64,000 nucleotides of DNA from Rachycentron canadum (GCA_038496675.1 CM076658.1:9512848-9576847); one strand, 5' to 3'. Counted from the first letter of the stretch, positions 1 through 14,300 are shown. Program-made: numbers and translations. The notes: generated from the sequence alone by a model not told the origin.

Positions 1-768
1 ACATCCACTGAAATGTTCAACTGCTGCAATCCCAATAGCTGAGCTGTGTGTTGCTGCTCGTCCACAGCTGGCCGCGTTTGGTATCTCATGTTAGATCCCA
101 GTGTTTGTCGAGATGCTCAGGTGAAGTGCAGACCTGCATGACTTTGACAAGTGGGTTGTATTTTTTTTTTTTTTTTTCTTAACTATGAGACCCCGCCACT
201 TATAGTTGTTATGGTCTCCTGGCACCAGATTTGATGACAGGAACCATTAACCTGGACAAGCTTGGTCAGGAATGAGCAGACTGGTGGCTGACTAGTGCAT
301 CGTTAACTTCATTCATTAACTATGTATGAGTGTGTGTGCACTGTGTTTGTTTTCATATGTATCCTTGGGAAGAGGCTTTCGCTCAGTCATTTCATATATT
401 TTCTTACAATTGTAGATTTTCTCAGGGAAAAATAACTGGAACACAAGGATGTGGCCTCTTAAAGGTTTATAATTTCAAGGAATGTCTGGTATTCATATAT
501 ATTGTTAAATTTATGCCCATTACATGTGTGTATATCTGCACATACTCATGTTTTTCTACAGGCTTGATTTGGACCTGTGTGTGTGTGTGTTTGTGTGTGT
601 GGTGATGCATCTGCTTTTGATTACAGAAGCCCTGAGTGTATTGTGGTGCAGATGAATACCTACTGCCTGCAGCCAGAACAGGACATGTTTTACATCAAGT
701 TGGTCTCGGCAAATAAGCTCTGCAGGACTCCTTAAATAAAGGAAACATAAAACATAAACCTGTTTTGA

Positions 769-774
769 TAATAT

Positions 775-822
<48 letters not shown>
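769..822. repeat. (AT)n microsatellite
   Basis: About 54 bp of alternating A and T interrupted by two G bases near 783 and 789. No other feature adjoins it. Confidence 0.9.
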
Positions 823-825
<3 letters not shown>

Positions 826-924
826 ACCTCTGTTGGTATAGGAATTTGAATTTGGCCTTAGGTTCCTCTGATGTGAAACTACTGTGTCTGTTATTTGTAA
901 TGTTTAATGAGATGATTTAATGAG

Positions 925-1085
925 AAATTGTTCCTTGTTGTGGGAAATAGGCTCATTTCAGAGTTACAGAGTTAAATGAAAAGATTGATACCACGCTGCA
1001 GAGGGGCAGTTGGCTAATGTAGCATAGCTTAGCATAAAAACTGGAAGCCAACCTGACTTTGCCCTCTGTAAAACTATAACATGTC
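925..1085 (+). repeat. Degenerate dispersed teleost repeat
   Basis: The stretch beginning TTGTGGGAAATAGGCTCATT, followed by AGATTGATACC and then TAGCATAGCTTAGCATAAA and ACTGGAAGCC, resembles a high-copy non-autonomous repeat that I recall from many fish genomes. No terminal repeats or coding capacity are visible, and the right end is blurred. Shorter, weaker resemblances (GAAGCTA...GGTTAGCTTTGCTAAA near 34270-34315, and TTAGCATTAGC near 44935) may be further decayed copies. Confidence 0.5.
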
Positions 1086-1551
1086 ATTGTTTTTTTTTGA
1101 GAATTAAATAAAAAAATGCAATGTGCTGTAATGTAATGAGAAGAAGAGAATATGAAATATCTGTAGAGATTGTAGTTCACAGGGGCACTTAATTTGAAAA
1201 ATTGGTTTGGCTGGTCTTGATATCTAATGTGGCGATAAAACATGCTGTTTCACATCACACTGTTCCAGTTAGCACACGTGCAGCTCAGCCTCACTCAGAC
1301 ATATTTGTTTATGGAGCAAGTTGCACCAGGAGCCTTGTCTTCCAAGTAAGGCAGTCAGACAGAAAAGTCCCCTCCTCCACTTCTATTCTCTCATCCCAAC
1401 GTCTCAGTACCAGAGAAGGCCAGGAATGTCAGAGCAGTGCAGATCAACCCGCAGATCCTTCACTTAGGGTATCTTTCATATCGTCATTCTGTTTGTCTCT
1501 CTCTCCAATTGAAGTGTGTGTAGCTGAGGACTGTTGTGGGAGCAGCAGTTG

Positions 1552-1583
1552 CAGTTGCACCTGTGATCTCACAGGTGCAACTG
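1552..1583. repeat. Near-perfect palindrome with paired E-box cores
   Basis: CAGTTGCACCTGTGA (1552-1566) is followed after two bases by its exact reverse complement (1569-1583). Each 15-nt arm contains CACCTG or CAGGTG, the core bound by E-protein, ZEB and SNAI factors. It lies in a gene-free stretch upstream of the first col4a1 exon found. Confidence 0.85.
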
Positions 1584-4500
1584 ACAGGCCATGAGGACAA
1601 ACCACAAATAAATACCCAAAGCCTCAGAAGAGCTGAAAGGAGTCAGCAGTGCCAAGACACTGGTCTCATGTAGTTTTTGTGACATCAGAATCAGCTGAGT
1701 AGCAGCAGGGTGACTTTTTTAGGTCTGTTTTCTAGTTTATCTATATCCTGTTGTTCCCTGTTCATTACAAGGCATTGTGTTGCCTGTATGTCACTGTGCT
1801 TTGTAACTGTCTCATTTAATGCTACTTAATGAGCCCTGCTGTTAAAATGAGATCATTCTGACGTTTAATGGAGTAAAACTATCCTGATTGTTTCCATATG
1901 GAAGCCATGATCCAAGAACAAGTTTTTATAGAGTGTCTTACATAGGTTAAACATCTATGCTATTGTAGCAAATTGACTGTAACAGAGCAGGATCCTGTTT
2001 GATGGCTTGTAATGCTGGTGCTGTGTAAATGGCCTTGAAACATTTATCTGTCTAGGAAATGTGCACAGGAGCATGTAAGACTCTTAACATGCTGAAAGAA
2101 AAAAATGTGCTGTCTATTGCCACTTATTATTTCAGTGGTACTCACTCAGTCTACTAAAGAAGACAGATGTTTCTGTTAAAGTTCATGGATACAATCGGTT
2201 TAGCAATGTTGCATAATATTTACTGTTGAGACAAAAAGCCAAAATCCCATCGGATGTCGTTAAGAGCAATTAAATGATACAACTTGAAATCAACCCAACC
2301 AGCTGGCTGCCCAGAACAGGACTGAATGTAAACGCGAAACTAAATGATGCAATAATGTGGCTAACTTGTGTACTTCCTTTTGCACAGAGAAGCTGGCGTT
2401 TGTGTGCACAGGGTGAGAAGTCATGTAGCAGTTCATGTTTCCTGCACTACACCGAGGCAAAACAACTCAGCCACAGCCATTGTGACCATCTACCATCTAA
2501 CCCTAACCCAGGCAGTGAAATATCAGTCCAAGGACCAAGGAAGCACAGCTTTGTGGCTCATAATAGCACAATACGTTTGCACTGGTTTTCATGTAACTCC
2601 ACAACAAATAGAACAAATAGAATATTGTTACATTTGACTTTGATTTTAGCTAATGGATATGTTCACTAGGTAGTTGCTAACTGATCTTTTTGCTTGATTG
2701 AACAATAAAAGTAAAGTTTCTCAGCCCTTAAACCAAAACAGTAAGCTAAAAAGTGCTGAAACACTCCTTAGAGTTTAGTTCGTGTGGTTAGTATGGGTGA
2801 CCCTGTTCATGCCACAGGCATTGTTCATTTAAAGATAATTTTTTAAAGAAAAAAAAAAATTTCATTTGTCTTGTCACTCAGCTACAAAAAAATAACCTGA
2901 GGCAAGGTACGAACAACACTTAAATGGATCACTTCACATTTACTTATATTATAATCTAATATAATACTCTAATATGATATAATATAATACTCAATGCGAC
3001 TTCAATTAAAGACATGAGGAGGATTTTTGTACTTAATGACTCTAACCGTAAGGAAGGAATTTCCTCTCAGCCAGGATATAGAGGAGTATGATTCAAGAAA
3101 CTTCTGTGATCAGTGTGGACATGCAATTATTGGGTTTAAGATAGATTGGAGGAAAAAAGTAAACAATACTTTAACTGTATTAGGGAGTGACTGCGGTACA
3201 GTAGAGTTGTTAAAGTGCCTAAAGGTTACAGGTGTATTGATGAGATGAAGGGCAACTCTAGAATACAGTGCACTGTTACCCCCTGAACTATCTCAGTGAA
3301 ATCCATATCAATGTGGAAGGAAGGCTTCCCCCCTCCCAACCATTGCACAAAAGATAAACTGAGAGAGGAGTATCTAGTCAAATACAACTCTGGTATATGA
3401 TGCATATGAAGATGTTCAGCTTCATAAATCTATGTCTTATTTGTTTATGTGAACAAGTTGGCTGCTGGCTGTGCTTTACTATTACTGTGTCCGTGTATGT
3501 GTGTGTCTGTTTGTTTTTATGTGATTATATTTTCAATGAATTTCAGTAAAAAGTTGTTTGTGTGTATTTTTAGGAAGAGCTAGAGGAATTCATTTAATCC
3601 AATTCATAGTCATAAATACCATAATTGCATTGCCTTGACTAGATTTAATGATATTTGTCTGGTTGAATGTTAAGTTATTTTGGCCTTTTAATGGTGTTTC
3701 TTTGCTTAAGTGTGTGTGAATATGAATATACATGTGTAAAAATTAAAAAAATTTAATAGGGATGACAAATCCTCCCACTCACCTCCCTAGGGGTTGGTGA
3801 GATATTTAAGCAGTAGTGGGAGATTATGGCAGGAATATGCTGAGAATGTGATGCTCTGTAAATTACATCAACCAGATGTTTTTGTGAGCTTCATTTTCCT
3901 TTAACATGGAAGGGAAGACGCAGTGAAACACCTACAGCTGTTGTAAATGTACAGTAAGGGGGGGGGAAGTGCAAGTGATGGGAATGCTTCTGCCCCCGTG
4001 TGGTAAAAGTCAGTACTGCTTTAATCCTATTCATTAAACCTACATTCAAAATGTATCCAACAGGGAAAGATTTGTGCAAATATTCACAATATTTCACGCA
4101 AGACAAAAGAGCTGAACATTTTAGGAGAGACTGAAGTACACTTTCCATGTTTGGAGGTGGACTGCGCCACATGAGGAATGGATTTGCCCATTTTGGCAGG
4201 AAGAACAGAGGCAGTGAGACACAGACACAGAAAGCTGAAGCACAAACTGAATGACTTTACCCCGCAGGTTGCAAAGAAAGTAACCCTCTGTGTAGGTTTG
4301 GAAAAATCCAGTCCAATCCTTCACAAAATCTCAAAAGTGTGCAAATAACATTTCCTCTCCACTGTCCTTTATACAGATTTAAGATTCAAGTGTGCAACAG
4401 TATGTTTCATGAGAAAATAGAGGTCAGGAATGCAGTTTGATTCTGCATGGATGAGATATGGTACTGTATTGATCACTTGTGGAGAAGTTAGTTCTTTACT

Positions 4501-7500
4501 TTGGAGCACTGAGCGATGCAACACAGATTTCAATATTAACACAACACACAAACTGATCATAAGCGAGCAACAACAGCTGGGAGACTGTTGCACACCAAGC
4601 AGCCCAAGCAGTAGTTGAAGTAGAGATGAAAGTTCGTTCTTGACCTTGGAAACAATAGATGACAACAATTTTAAAACAAGGTCCACTTAGTAATAATTAT
4701 TTAACTACATCAGCTGAGGAAAATCATGTGAATAGATTGAAAGTTCCAGAAAAGCTACCAAATGGCCCTTGCCATTTACTGTTTTGAAGCTCAACATTTA
4801 AGACAACATTGATGAGAAAAAAATCATTTAATCATCTTTAATCAGTCATTCTATGACAACTAGACAAACTATCTGCGGATAAAGATTTTGTCATTAGACG
4901 TAATTGAAAGCTCAAGAACTACTGAAGAAAATGGACACAGTCACAGCATTATGTTTCCTGTATTTCTGTTTTTATTGTGAGGTCAGTTACTACAACGAGT
5001 TGAAATAAGGGAGACATAGACACACAGTGGAGATATATAACACCTGCAAGCTATTATGTAAGAAACAGCACTTTCCTCAGCCATGATGGGACTGCTATTG
5101 CTTTGGCTCATATGAGGATCCAGTTATGCAACAGCTCTATATGCTCACTCTTGATTTACATTAAAAGTGTTTATGTTAACGTTGGCTCTGGACCAGTATA
5201 TATTGCTGGCCAAGGCCTCTAATCTCGAAAGCAACCATTACTCATCACTTCCTCTCTCCTGAGCTCATCTCACTGCTGGACTTACTATCTAATGATGTCA
5301 GACATATCAAGCAAGTGTTGTTTAAACATCAGGCCTTTTGGGATGAGGCTTGATGAAACACACAGACCCTCTAACACATTACACAGAGCACTGAAATATA
5401 TCAGTCTCCATTATGAAGGCCTGTGAACATGCCTCTTTGTACCATGCACCTACTGTGCCTCTTCTGTTGACATTGTATGCGTTTCCCTGACAGTGGCCTC
5501 AGTAAACAATCACAAAAACTCTGTCATATACACACAATCATGATTAAGGCACTGTTTTGCACAGCGCCCAGTAAATGTAAGCAGTCCGCAAGCATACGTC
5601 ATATTGATTTTTCGCACTCTGGTGACATCCAGCCCTGCCATCCAGACTTAGGAATGGCATAAACACTTGTCCGGAGACACGTGAGGCTGTCTGGCTGGAG
5701 AGGTTTACTGGCTCTGACTCAGAGCTCAGTGACTCACCAGCCACTGTATATTCACAACAGACATTAACACTCATCACTGTAGAACCCCAGGGCTCTGTTC
5801 AGGCTGTTGGCTCTGTGGAAGATCAAGCTGTTTGGGCAGAGTAACATCATCTTCATCTCTTTATTTTCTCAGTCTCTGGATCCAGCAAAGCTCCACCCGT
5901 GCACACTGTGTACTGTGCTGGTAGTTTGTGTCAGTGGAGAATGCCCAGTTGGAAGTAATGACGAGTTTTACTTGAGTAATAAACTAATGTACTTTAAGTA
6001 TCAAAACAGTTCTAATTTTGTACAATTATTGTTACTGATCCACTAAAATATAATCAGATATTAATGTTCTAGTCAACTTAGCTTTTACAAATACTGTCAA
6101 GTCAGGTTTTGATGTCAGCTAACCATGGTTTACAGTAACAGTAAAACCCTGTGACTGACTTCACATTAAATTGCATTTATTGTAAAGCTAATGTAGGAAG
6201 TGATTAGTATCAAATCTAGTTTTATGACTCAGTAGCTGGGCCAATACTGATCCAGTCCTCCACTTCCTGTATGTTCTTTTCATCAATGGCTTGTGGGTGA
6301 AGGCCACCATCCACCTTTCACCTCAATGATGTAGGCCTACAGAAATAGTATTTATGTTAGAGATAGTTCCATGGCTTGTGGTATAGCAAGATATTGATGG
6401 CCCTCATCATGCTATATGCCTGAAGATCTGTATGATAAGGTCCTCTTAGGAGCCCCCGCTCTGCAAAGCCCAGATACCAAATCAGTCATCCACTTCATGG
6501 CTGCAAGACTCATTAGCAAGATGTCCTTTTTGTGCAGATGGTAGTTGGGTCTTTGTCCCATCGCACCCATCTGGTGTTTGGGTTTATGACAATGCAGAAC
6601 GGACGTAGAAGGAAAACAAACTGGGGAAATCAAAGAAACTCTGCTTTGATCCACCTGCAGATTACTGCGCTGTGTTTGGAGATCCAGCAGTAGACATCAC
6701 GGGGGTAGGGGGGTGGCGTTTCACTACACACTTAGGCACACAGAGCATCCTCATTGTTCGTGTCAGTGTGGGGCTCGGCTTCCATCGTCATGCTTGCCAA
6801 CATGCAGGAATGTTTGCTCAGTGAAGTTGTGTCTTAAAGAGGGAAATGAATACTGAAGGTGGAAAAAAATAAAAAATAAAAAATCAGGGACAGACTGAGT
6901 GCAACAGGTGAATGAGGGAATATTTTAACACAAGCAGCTTTAGTGGTACTGACAATATGTAAGTGTGTTCCCGCACTGCCATAGCATGCTTTAACTCCCT
7001 AGGTGAATTGTCAATAAATCAGATCATTCCTGCACATGGAGCTACTTCTGGTTTGTAAAGCACACATGTGTTTCATTCACCCCTCTCTGCTGTTAGTCTT
7101 ATGACACAAATCTGATCTGAAGCAGGTGTTCCTGAAGGTTTGTGGTGGCATGTTAGAAAAAAAAACAACAAAAAAAAAAAAAACAATTAAGAAACCAGAA
7201 GTGCAGAGGTGAGTGAGTGAATGAGAGGTGTGTGAGGAAGCAAGAATAGGAAATTACATAGTGTGGGAGGCCACACATGTGCCATACAGTGCAAATAGAG
7301 GAGAACAAGTGCGCAGGGAGGGACACAGTGTGGGCAGCAGGGGCTCATGATCCTGAGAGTGAAGGCTGTTTCCCATGGTTTCCCATGATTCTGGGGCCTC
7401 TCATTGATCAGGTATGTTGGAGAGGACTGTGCGAGGAAGACAGGGAATATGTTTGGCTGGAATCACGAGTTATAGAAAATATAGAATTAAGAGTGACTTA

Positions 7501-7569
7501 TCTTTGAGCTGCAAGGTTTAGACTGTTGGCAGTGGATCATGATTGATGATAATGGGGCCAATTATTTGT

Positions 7570-7572
<3 letters not shown>

Positions 7573-7645
<73 letters not shown>
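7573..7645. repeat. (GT)n microsatellite
   Basis: About 36 uninterrupted GT units followed by GCATGCGTGCGTGA. This explains the long Cys-Val and Thr-His frames seen here on the two strands, which are not genes. Confidence 0.95.
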
Positions 7646-7646
<1 letters not shown>

Positions 7647-8764
7647 ATGCGTGCGTGACTGGGGGAACGGGAGACGGACAGAGAGAAATATTTGTGGGCA
7701 GCAAAGCTTTGCACTCTCTGCTCAAGGGTGCAGAGCCAAAAGTCCTGTCCAAAGCCCTGACAGGATTTTGGCTGGACGCCTTGCACGTGAGTCTAGCAAC
7801 AGCTGGATAATGGAGGGAAAAGGAGGAGAGGAGCAATGGAGGAGAGAGCAGTGGAGGCCAGTTCCCAGGCTCCAGACTCTGGAGACCCTTGAGGAGAGGA
7901 AATGGGTGGAGGGGGTGGATGGAGGGGTTTACAGCAGCTGCATTGATGTCCTTTTGCCTGCAAATAGTGCTTCAAAGTTAATCATTGATCCTTGATATGG
8001 CTTAAAATTAAATCAGTCACAGGAAATAAAGCCAATTTTTCATTTTGAATAATATTATCAGTAAAATTAAAGCTGCTGTTGTTGATATATTATCAATGAA
8101 TAAAATGAAACCCAAAGATAATTATCACCTGAATCTACAGTTCTTTTTAGTTTTATGGAGCTTCATGGCCTTCAACTTAACGCTGTCATCAGGGTCATTT
8201 TCAGATGTAGCTGGTAGCTGTTTTCAGCAAAATAATCCAACTCTACAGTATATGGATGCACTTATGGATGCAGAAATTTTTCTCAGGTTAAAAGGAGAGT
8301 GAATATTTGGAGTTAAATTTGCCAGGTGACTTAAAACACAATCGCAAACAAATCAGAATGTTAATTCAGGTTTATGCAGGTTTAAGATGCAACTGACTGC
8401 AGAGAGGAGGTTAACTCATGAATCATTCTTTTGCTCACCTGTGTAAATCCTCATCTGTGGGACAGATCAGCAAGGCTTGTATGAAAACACTGCAGGGGTC
8501 TGTCCTGCTGTTGAGATTTACAGTGTCAGTGGGATATCGACGATCCATCTGACAAGGATCCTAACATGCTTTAAAAGAAGGTGGAATTGTAGAACACTTT
8601 TGACATTAAATGACCCTCAGCAAGTGCCTGTATACACCATCTTCATATGTGGTCTTCTCACCATGTTTATTTTCCTCCCTTCTTTCCAACACAATGTTAT
8701 GCTCTTTCATTTTTTGTCATGCAAGTGATGGAACATTTATTTTTATGTTTCTCTTCATCCTCAG

Positions 8765-11344
8765 GGTTGTGGGGCATCATGTGGAAAATGTGACTGCAGT
8801 GGTGTTAAAGGAACAAAGGTAAGAATTTTGTTGTTTCACCAACAGTCAAGTCCTTATTTCCTCTTTCACTTGATATTGGGCATATGTTGGGTGATACATT
8901 GATGCTGTGCAGGCTCTGTACACTCATAGAGGACTGCAGCAGCTGTGACAGTGCTCGCTGTGTGCTGACTGATGGGGTCAATTCAGTGGGACTGACTGGA
9001 CTTGGGTCTGGGTGGAAAAGTAGTGGAAGAGCTCATGGAGCAGAGACCAGGATGGGAACAAAGATCAGTTTGAATTAGAGCATGTCCGTACACACAGATG
9101 GTCTGAAGGCTTTATTCCCATCAGATGGAAGGAATCTCTCAGATACAGATGTACAAGTGGTGGGGACATTAGCCATGAACTGGCTGTAAGCCCTTGAGCT
9201 GTCAGCACTCCACCATGACTGTTAATCACTGACCTGAAACACAAAAGAATTGGTATTCACTGGCTTGGGCGAAGATAGTTTTACAGTGACAGCTGCTGTA
9301 ATGACAGAACATTAAAGGGCATTTATGTTATTCATATTTTTAACATGAAAATATCAAGAGGTTCCTCTGAGTCAAGACCTCCATGTCTGTCTCAAAACCA
9401 TTAAAAATGCCTATACCAGTGAGTCACACTATTGCACCAAGTGACGTCTTCCTTTATAACAATGAACATGGGCTCCGTAGTTTTCAGTCAATAAAACTCC
9501 ATTCGCAACAACAATAAATCTACAGCGGAAAACAGTCAAATCCAGAAATGCACTAATTACACCCCTTTGAGCATTATTTGCTAATATCTACTGTGCCCAG
9601 TTGTTTAAAGCACTTTTTAAAAATGAAACTATATATTTGTGACCTATTTTTAAAAATTACATCCTCAACTGGAATAATTGGGGTTATGGGTGAGTGCCAC
9701 AGACAGGGCAGGCATGTTGTTAAATATTTAAAAACACACTAAGACAATGTTGGTTTTGATCTTTTCATGGAATTTGTTGATAAGAATGAGAATAATAAAA
9801 CAAAGAATATTGCCAGTCTTATCTTTTAAACTCTTTGCTTTGTGGTTTCAGTGATACACATGTACATGCAGTATTTTCTTTGACTGCAGTCAAATATAAA
9901 TACTTAATGAACTGCTATTTATTGTTTATAAGTTATGTTTGAGCTCCTAACCCTTGGGGTCAGGATGGGAGCACAACATACCAGAGCAGGAACCAGGAAA
10001 AACAGTATTTTGGTCTCAAAAATAATTTCACTTTTTTCTAAACTGTCCTCTTATTTTTATCTATATCTATCTCTATTTCTAAAAAAGACCCTTTGGTTGT
10101 AGTGGGCACAACTGGCAGACATATGCAACTTGTAACAAGGGGTCACAAGATTTCTTTGTTTTATGTTGTCGCAAGCCAGAAATGTCAGGAACTGCGGCTC
10201 TAAAACAGTTAAAACTATCAATTTATTTTGCACTGCAACTCCGGCTGTTTGTGTGTAACATGTATATTATTGGGTCAGTTATATCAGGCGACTGCAGAAT
10301 GTTATCTATCCTCTTAGTACAACAGTCTGGCCTTTTATGGCTCATTCTTACGGCAACAGTAGCCAAACATTCAGCTCACCCAACAACAACAGATGTACTG
10401 AGTGTGTTCAGTGGAGTCCGGCCAGTCCACTGTAGATTCAAATCACCTCTGTGTGTTTTGAGTTGTTGAATGGCCTCAAACAGCCTGCACAAAATCTCCA
10501 GTGAGCGTTATTTCTAACCATACCACTTCCTGAAGTTGCACAGGAGTTGGCGTGGTAATCTTTCAATGGTTCCCCAGATTAAAATAATGTAATATTTCTC
10601 CACTAAGGGAAAGTCAGGGGGGCTTAGATCAGGGAATGGGAATTGATTGAAAATTGATTATTTAAATATGGCTTCTCATAACTTTGTGCTGAGACTTTCA
10701 TGGCAGCTCAGAGCAGGTGATATGTAGATGACTGGAGTATGGCTCTCCCTTGTGAAACAATGCTTCCATCTAGTGGCAGAGAGTGGAAACAATAAATCTG
10801 AATCTTTCTGGGTCAGTTTTAAGTCGCTTTAAAGGACACACAAGAGGATTTGATGTGAACAGTATTTGTTTCTAATGTTTTCCAAACAATTCCGAATTTA
10901 AACCAATACAGGCATGAGCCTTCATTATGAATTTAAATGCAATAAAGTACATTTTAAAATTGGAAATAAGTTTGTGGAGCTTTTATTTTGAAGTCTAATT
11001 TGAAATAAATATACAAACATACTTTTACGTACATAAAAGTTGTGTTGTCTTATTGTGTTGTCTAACTGACTTTTACAGTGATGAATAATGGCATTTCATA
11101 AAAACTTTCATACTTTACGTTTCCCCTTACATTTGCTTTGGGTGTCAAACTCATGTTGTACAATTTTAGTAAGGCATAAAATGTCTTGGAGTCTCTTGGG
11201 AAAACATTTGTGGTTAAAATAGTTTGTCCTCGTCTGTGTGTCACAGGGTGAGCGGGGATTTCCTGGTCTTCAAGGTAACATGGGATTCCCAGGGATGCAG
11301 GGACCTGAGGGGCCTGCAGGGCCAATGGGCCCCAAGGTCAGTAT

Positions 11345-11394
<50 letters not shown>

Positions 11395-14300
11395 TAAGAT
11401 AAATAACCCTACATAGCTTTGGGTGGACACATTTGACTGTTTTGATGGAAACAAAACAAATTGTTGAATACAGAAATGAATACAACTTATTAGGACTTCA
11501 AGGCTGGATAGAAATAATTTTTCTGTGTTATGATGCTCATGATGTCATTTGTCTCCTCTTAGGGAGATACAGGAGTAACTGGAGCTCCTGGACTGAAAGG
11601 AGTAAGGGTAAGTAACTAACAAAATTAGCATATGGTACCATATGAATCTTATGATATAAGAAAAACTTACATTTCACTAGTGATTCCTTATTTTAAGCTC
11701 TAGAAAGAGTAATGCTGATATGTTTGTGATCTTACAGGGTCCTCCTGGTCTGCCAGGTTTCCCAGGAAACCCCGGACTACCAGTAAGTTCCCCTGAGCTG
11801 CCTACATGTTTCACATCTTGCAGCAATCTATTAAATTCACCACAACACCATGAGTGTGGTCTAACATGCAATCACCCTCTAAAAAGTAAGACCCTCTAGA
11901 TAACATGGTTTTAGGTGATGTTGTAATTTCAAGGCTACATTTTCATTTTGGATGTGTGTGTGAGGAATTTAGTGGTTACAGTCATCAGGAAGCTGTGGAG
12001 ATTTGTCAGTGTGTGACCTGTCTTCTCCCACTTTTAGGGAATCAATGGAAATGATGGCCCACCAGGTGCACCTGGTATCCCAGGATGCAATGGGACTAAA
12101 GTAAGCCAAGTTCTAAAATCAACCATCCCTGATTTTATCTCTTTGTTTGATAACCTGACGACTGTTTATCACTTTTGACTGTGTTGTGTGTGCGTGTTTC
12201 AGGGAGAAAGAGGACATGATGGCACTCCTGGGTTTGCTGGACTTCAAGGACCTCCAGTAAGCAAACACGACTCGCATGTCAATCAATCACCACACACATG
12301 AGCACACGTTAAATGTTGCTTCTGATTGTGAAAACTAGGCCCATATGAATTGTATTAAACAAATTAAGTTCAAACATCACATTGCTACAATAGTTAGAAA
12401 TATGTTGACTAACGAGTATCTCATAATAGACATACTCATCCTGCAAGTATATGCGCCATGTAAAGGTCTATTTCCACTGTCTTTTCTTCTCAGGGCATCC
12501 CAGGACTTCCTGGAATGAAGGTCAGCCAAGCTTTAAATCTTATATCCAGATATGTTTGTCAAACAATAAAAGTACACATTCATTTTCCAATATAATAGGA
12601 CACTTGTGTTTGACCAAAACACTTCTTTTTGTTTGGTTTGCTATAGGGTGACCCTGGCGGTGTGATTGGGATTATTCCCTTGAAAGGAGACAGAGGATTC
12701 CCTGGAACACCTGGATTACCTGTACGTTGTGTGTTTATTTGCGTGTGTGTGTGTGTGTGTGTCGGCTGTCAAAGATGTGTGCATGAGGTAACTCAGTGTG
12801 TGGAAAGGAAAAGTAACAAATTTGATTTGTGTAATTTGAATTTTTCTCCCAGGGATCAATCGGACCCCCTGGGCCTACTGGACCTCAGGGGCCTCGTGGC
12901 TATCAAGGACCCAAAGTGAGTTTCTGCCACAGTGATGGGCTGTTTATCATTTGGCGCAGTCTGTGATTACTTAAATGAGCCAAAGAACTATGAGATACTT
13001 GATAGATAGATAATTTGTCACTGTTTATCAGTTAGATACCATATTGGTATTAAAAGGTTGTTTGACTGATTAGAATACTGTGTTTTTCAGGGTGATCCTG
13101 GCCTCCCTGGCCCTCCTGGAGAGAAGGTACGAATAATCATATATGCAATTCATATTATAATTATGAAACACACATCCACTATGCTCTGACTGACTTAATC
13201 ATGCAGCTGAGATGTCATAGGTGCCTTTCCTTTTACTCCCCTGCAGGGTGACAAATTGGCTTTTGTGAGTGCGAAAGGAGAAAAGGTGAGAAAAAATTGT
13301 ATAATTCGTGTAGGATGCTTTCACTTTAGAGGTAGTGGGAGCACTGTCCAGCTCAGTAGGAACATGGTCAGAGTCTGGTACCGTCTATTTTATAATGTGT
13401 GTTTTCTGGTAAGAAATAATTACATTTCAATTAAGGTTTAGATCGCTTTCATCTTGAAACAAAAGAGTAAAATTCTGAATGGAAAAGAAAGGAGGATTTC
13501 AGTAATTACTTGTGGAAACTTCCTGGAAATCCTTTGCTTGTGAAAGTATTACACTGATATTAGACAGAGTGTATTTATACATTTTACACATGCAGTGTAA
13601 TATTTCCATATAACTAATTGGAATTATCTTGAGAGGAGAGAAATGTTTGTGATTTATTACATACGCAACAATTTTGTGACAGCCTGCATTTTAGAGATTA
13701 CCCATGTTTGTGCGTTAAGAAGTAAGAGAATATTCTCAGCCCACTAAGGAACGATCAATTCTTCAGTGTTGATCATTGCCACTTCTCTGCAGGGTGAACG
13801 TGGATACCGTGGCCCACCTGGTCCACCTGGACCTCCTCCATCAACTGTGGACGGAGGACACATCACAGTCCACATGCCTGGACCACCGGTACTCTGTTCT
13901 ACAGACACTAAAGAGAAACTGTGCTATTTTTATATACAAATGAATCACTACACGTCTGTTTATATATAAGCAGTTGGAAAAGAGTTCTTGGATTCTGCAT
14001 TATTTCCTGAATGTGTTTGTATATTTTCTTCCTGAAGGGAGACAGAGGAGTTAAAGGAGATAAAGGAGAACAAGTTAGTATTTTTTATTTTTCATTCAAT
14101 TCTTGAAGTGTATTACTTGCATTACTGTTTGTTATCATTTACTTCAGCTTTGTATTTTTCTGAGATTTCTGGTTTCCTTTGCAGGGCCTTTGCCTCACTT
14201 ATCTCAAAGGTTTTAAAGGTGAACCTGGCCCACAAGGACCAAGAGTAAGTGACAAAATATGTATACATAAAAATGCTCGTGTAGACTGTAATGGTGATGA

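Larger units (their letters stand above)
1..8764. other. Flank or intron 1 of col4a1; no exon established
   Basis: No frame on either strand shows recognisable protein homology or a convincing exon. In vertebrates the col4a1 signal-peptide exon lies upstream of a long intron 1 and head to head with col4a2. No col4a2 exon is visible on the minus strand, so the shared promoter probably lies left of the window or was missed. Content noted: T-run at 160-177, (AT)n at 769-822, a dispersed repeat near 925-1085, an inverted repeat at 1552-1583, an A-rich tract at 7157-7186 and a long (GT)n at 7573-7645. Confidence 0.6.

Noticed and set aside
1202..1594. 130-codon plus-strand frame
   Set aside because: No recognisable motif. 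It ends in the palindrome at 1552-1583 and shows no coding-like pattern.
2350..2412. Possible signal-peptide exon (MWLTCVLPFAQRSWRLCAQ, then GTGAGA)
   Set aside because: The splice phase would be 1, but the exon at 8765 needs phase 0, and the hydrophobic core is short.
7537..7995. Frames of repeated Cys-Val or Thr-His
   Set aside because: They are translations of the (GT)n microsatellite.
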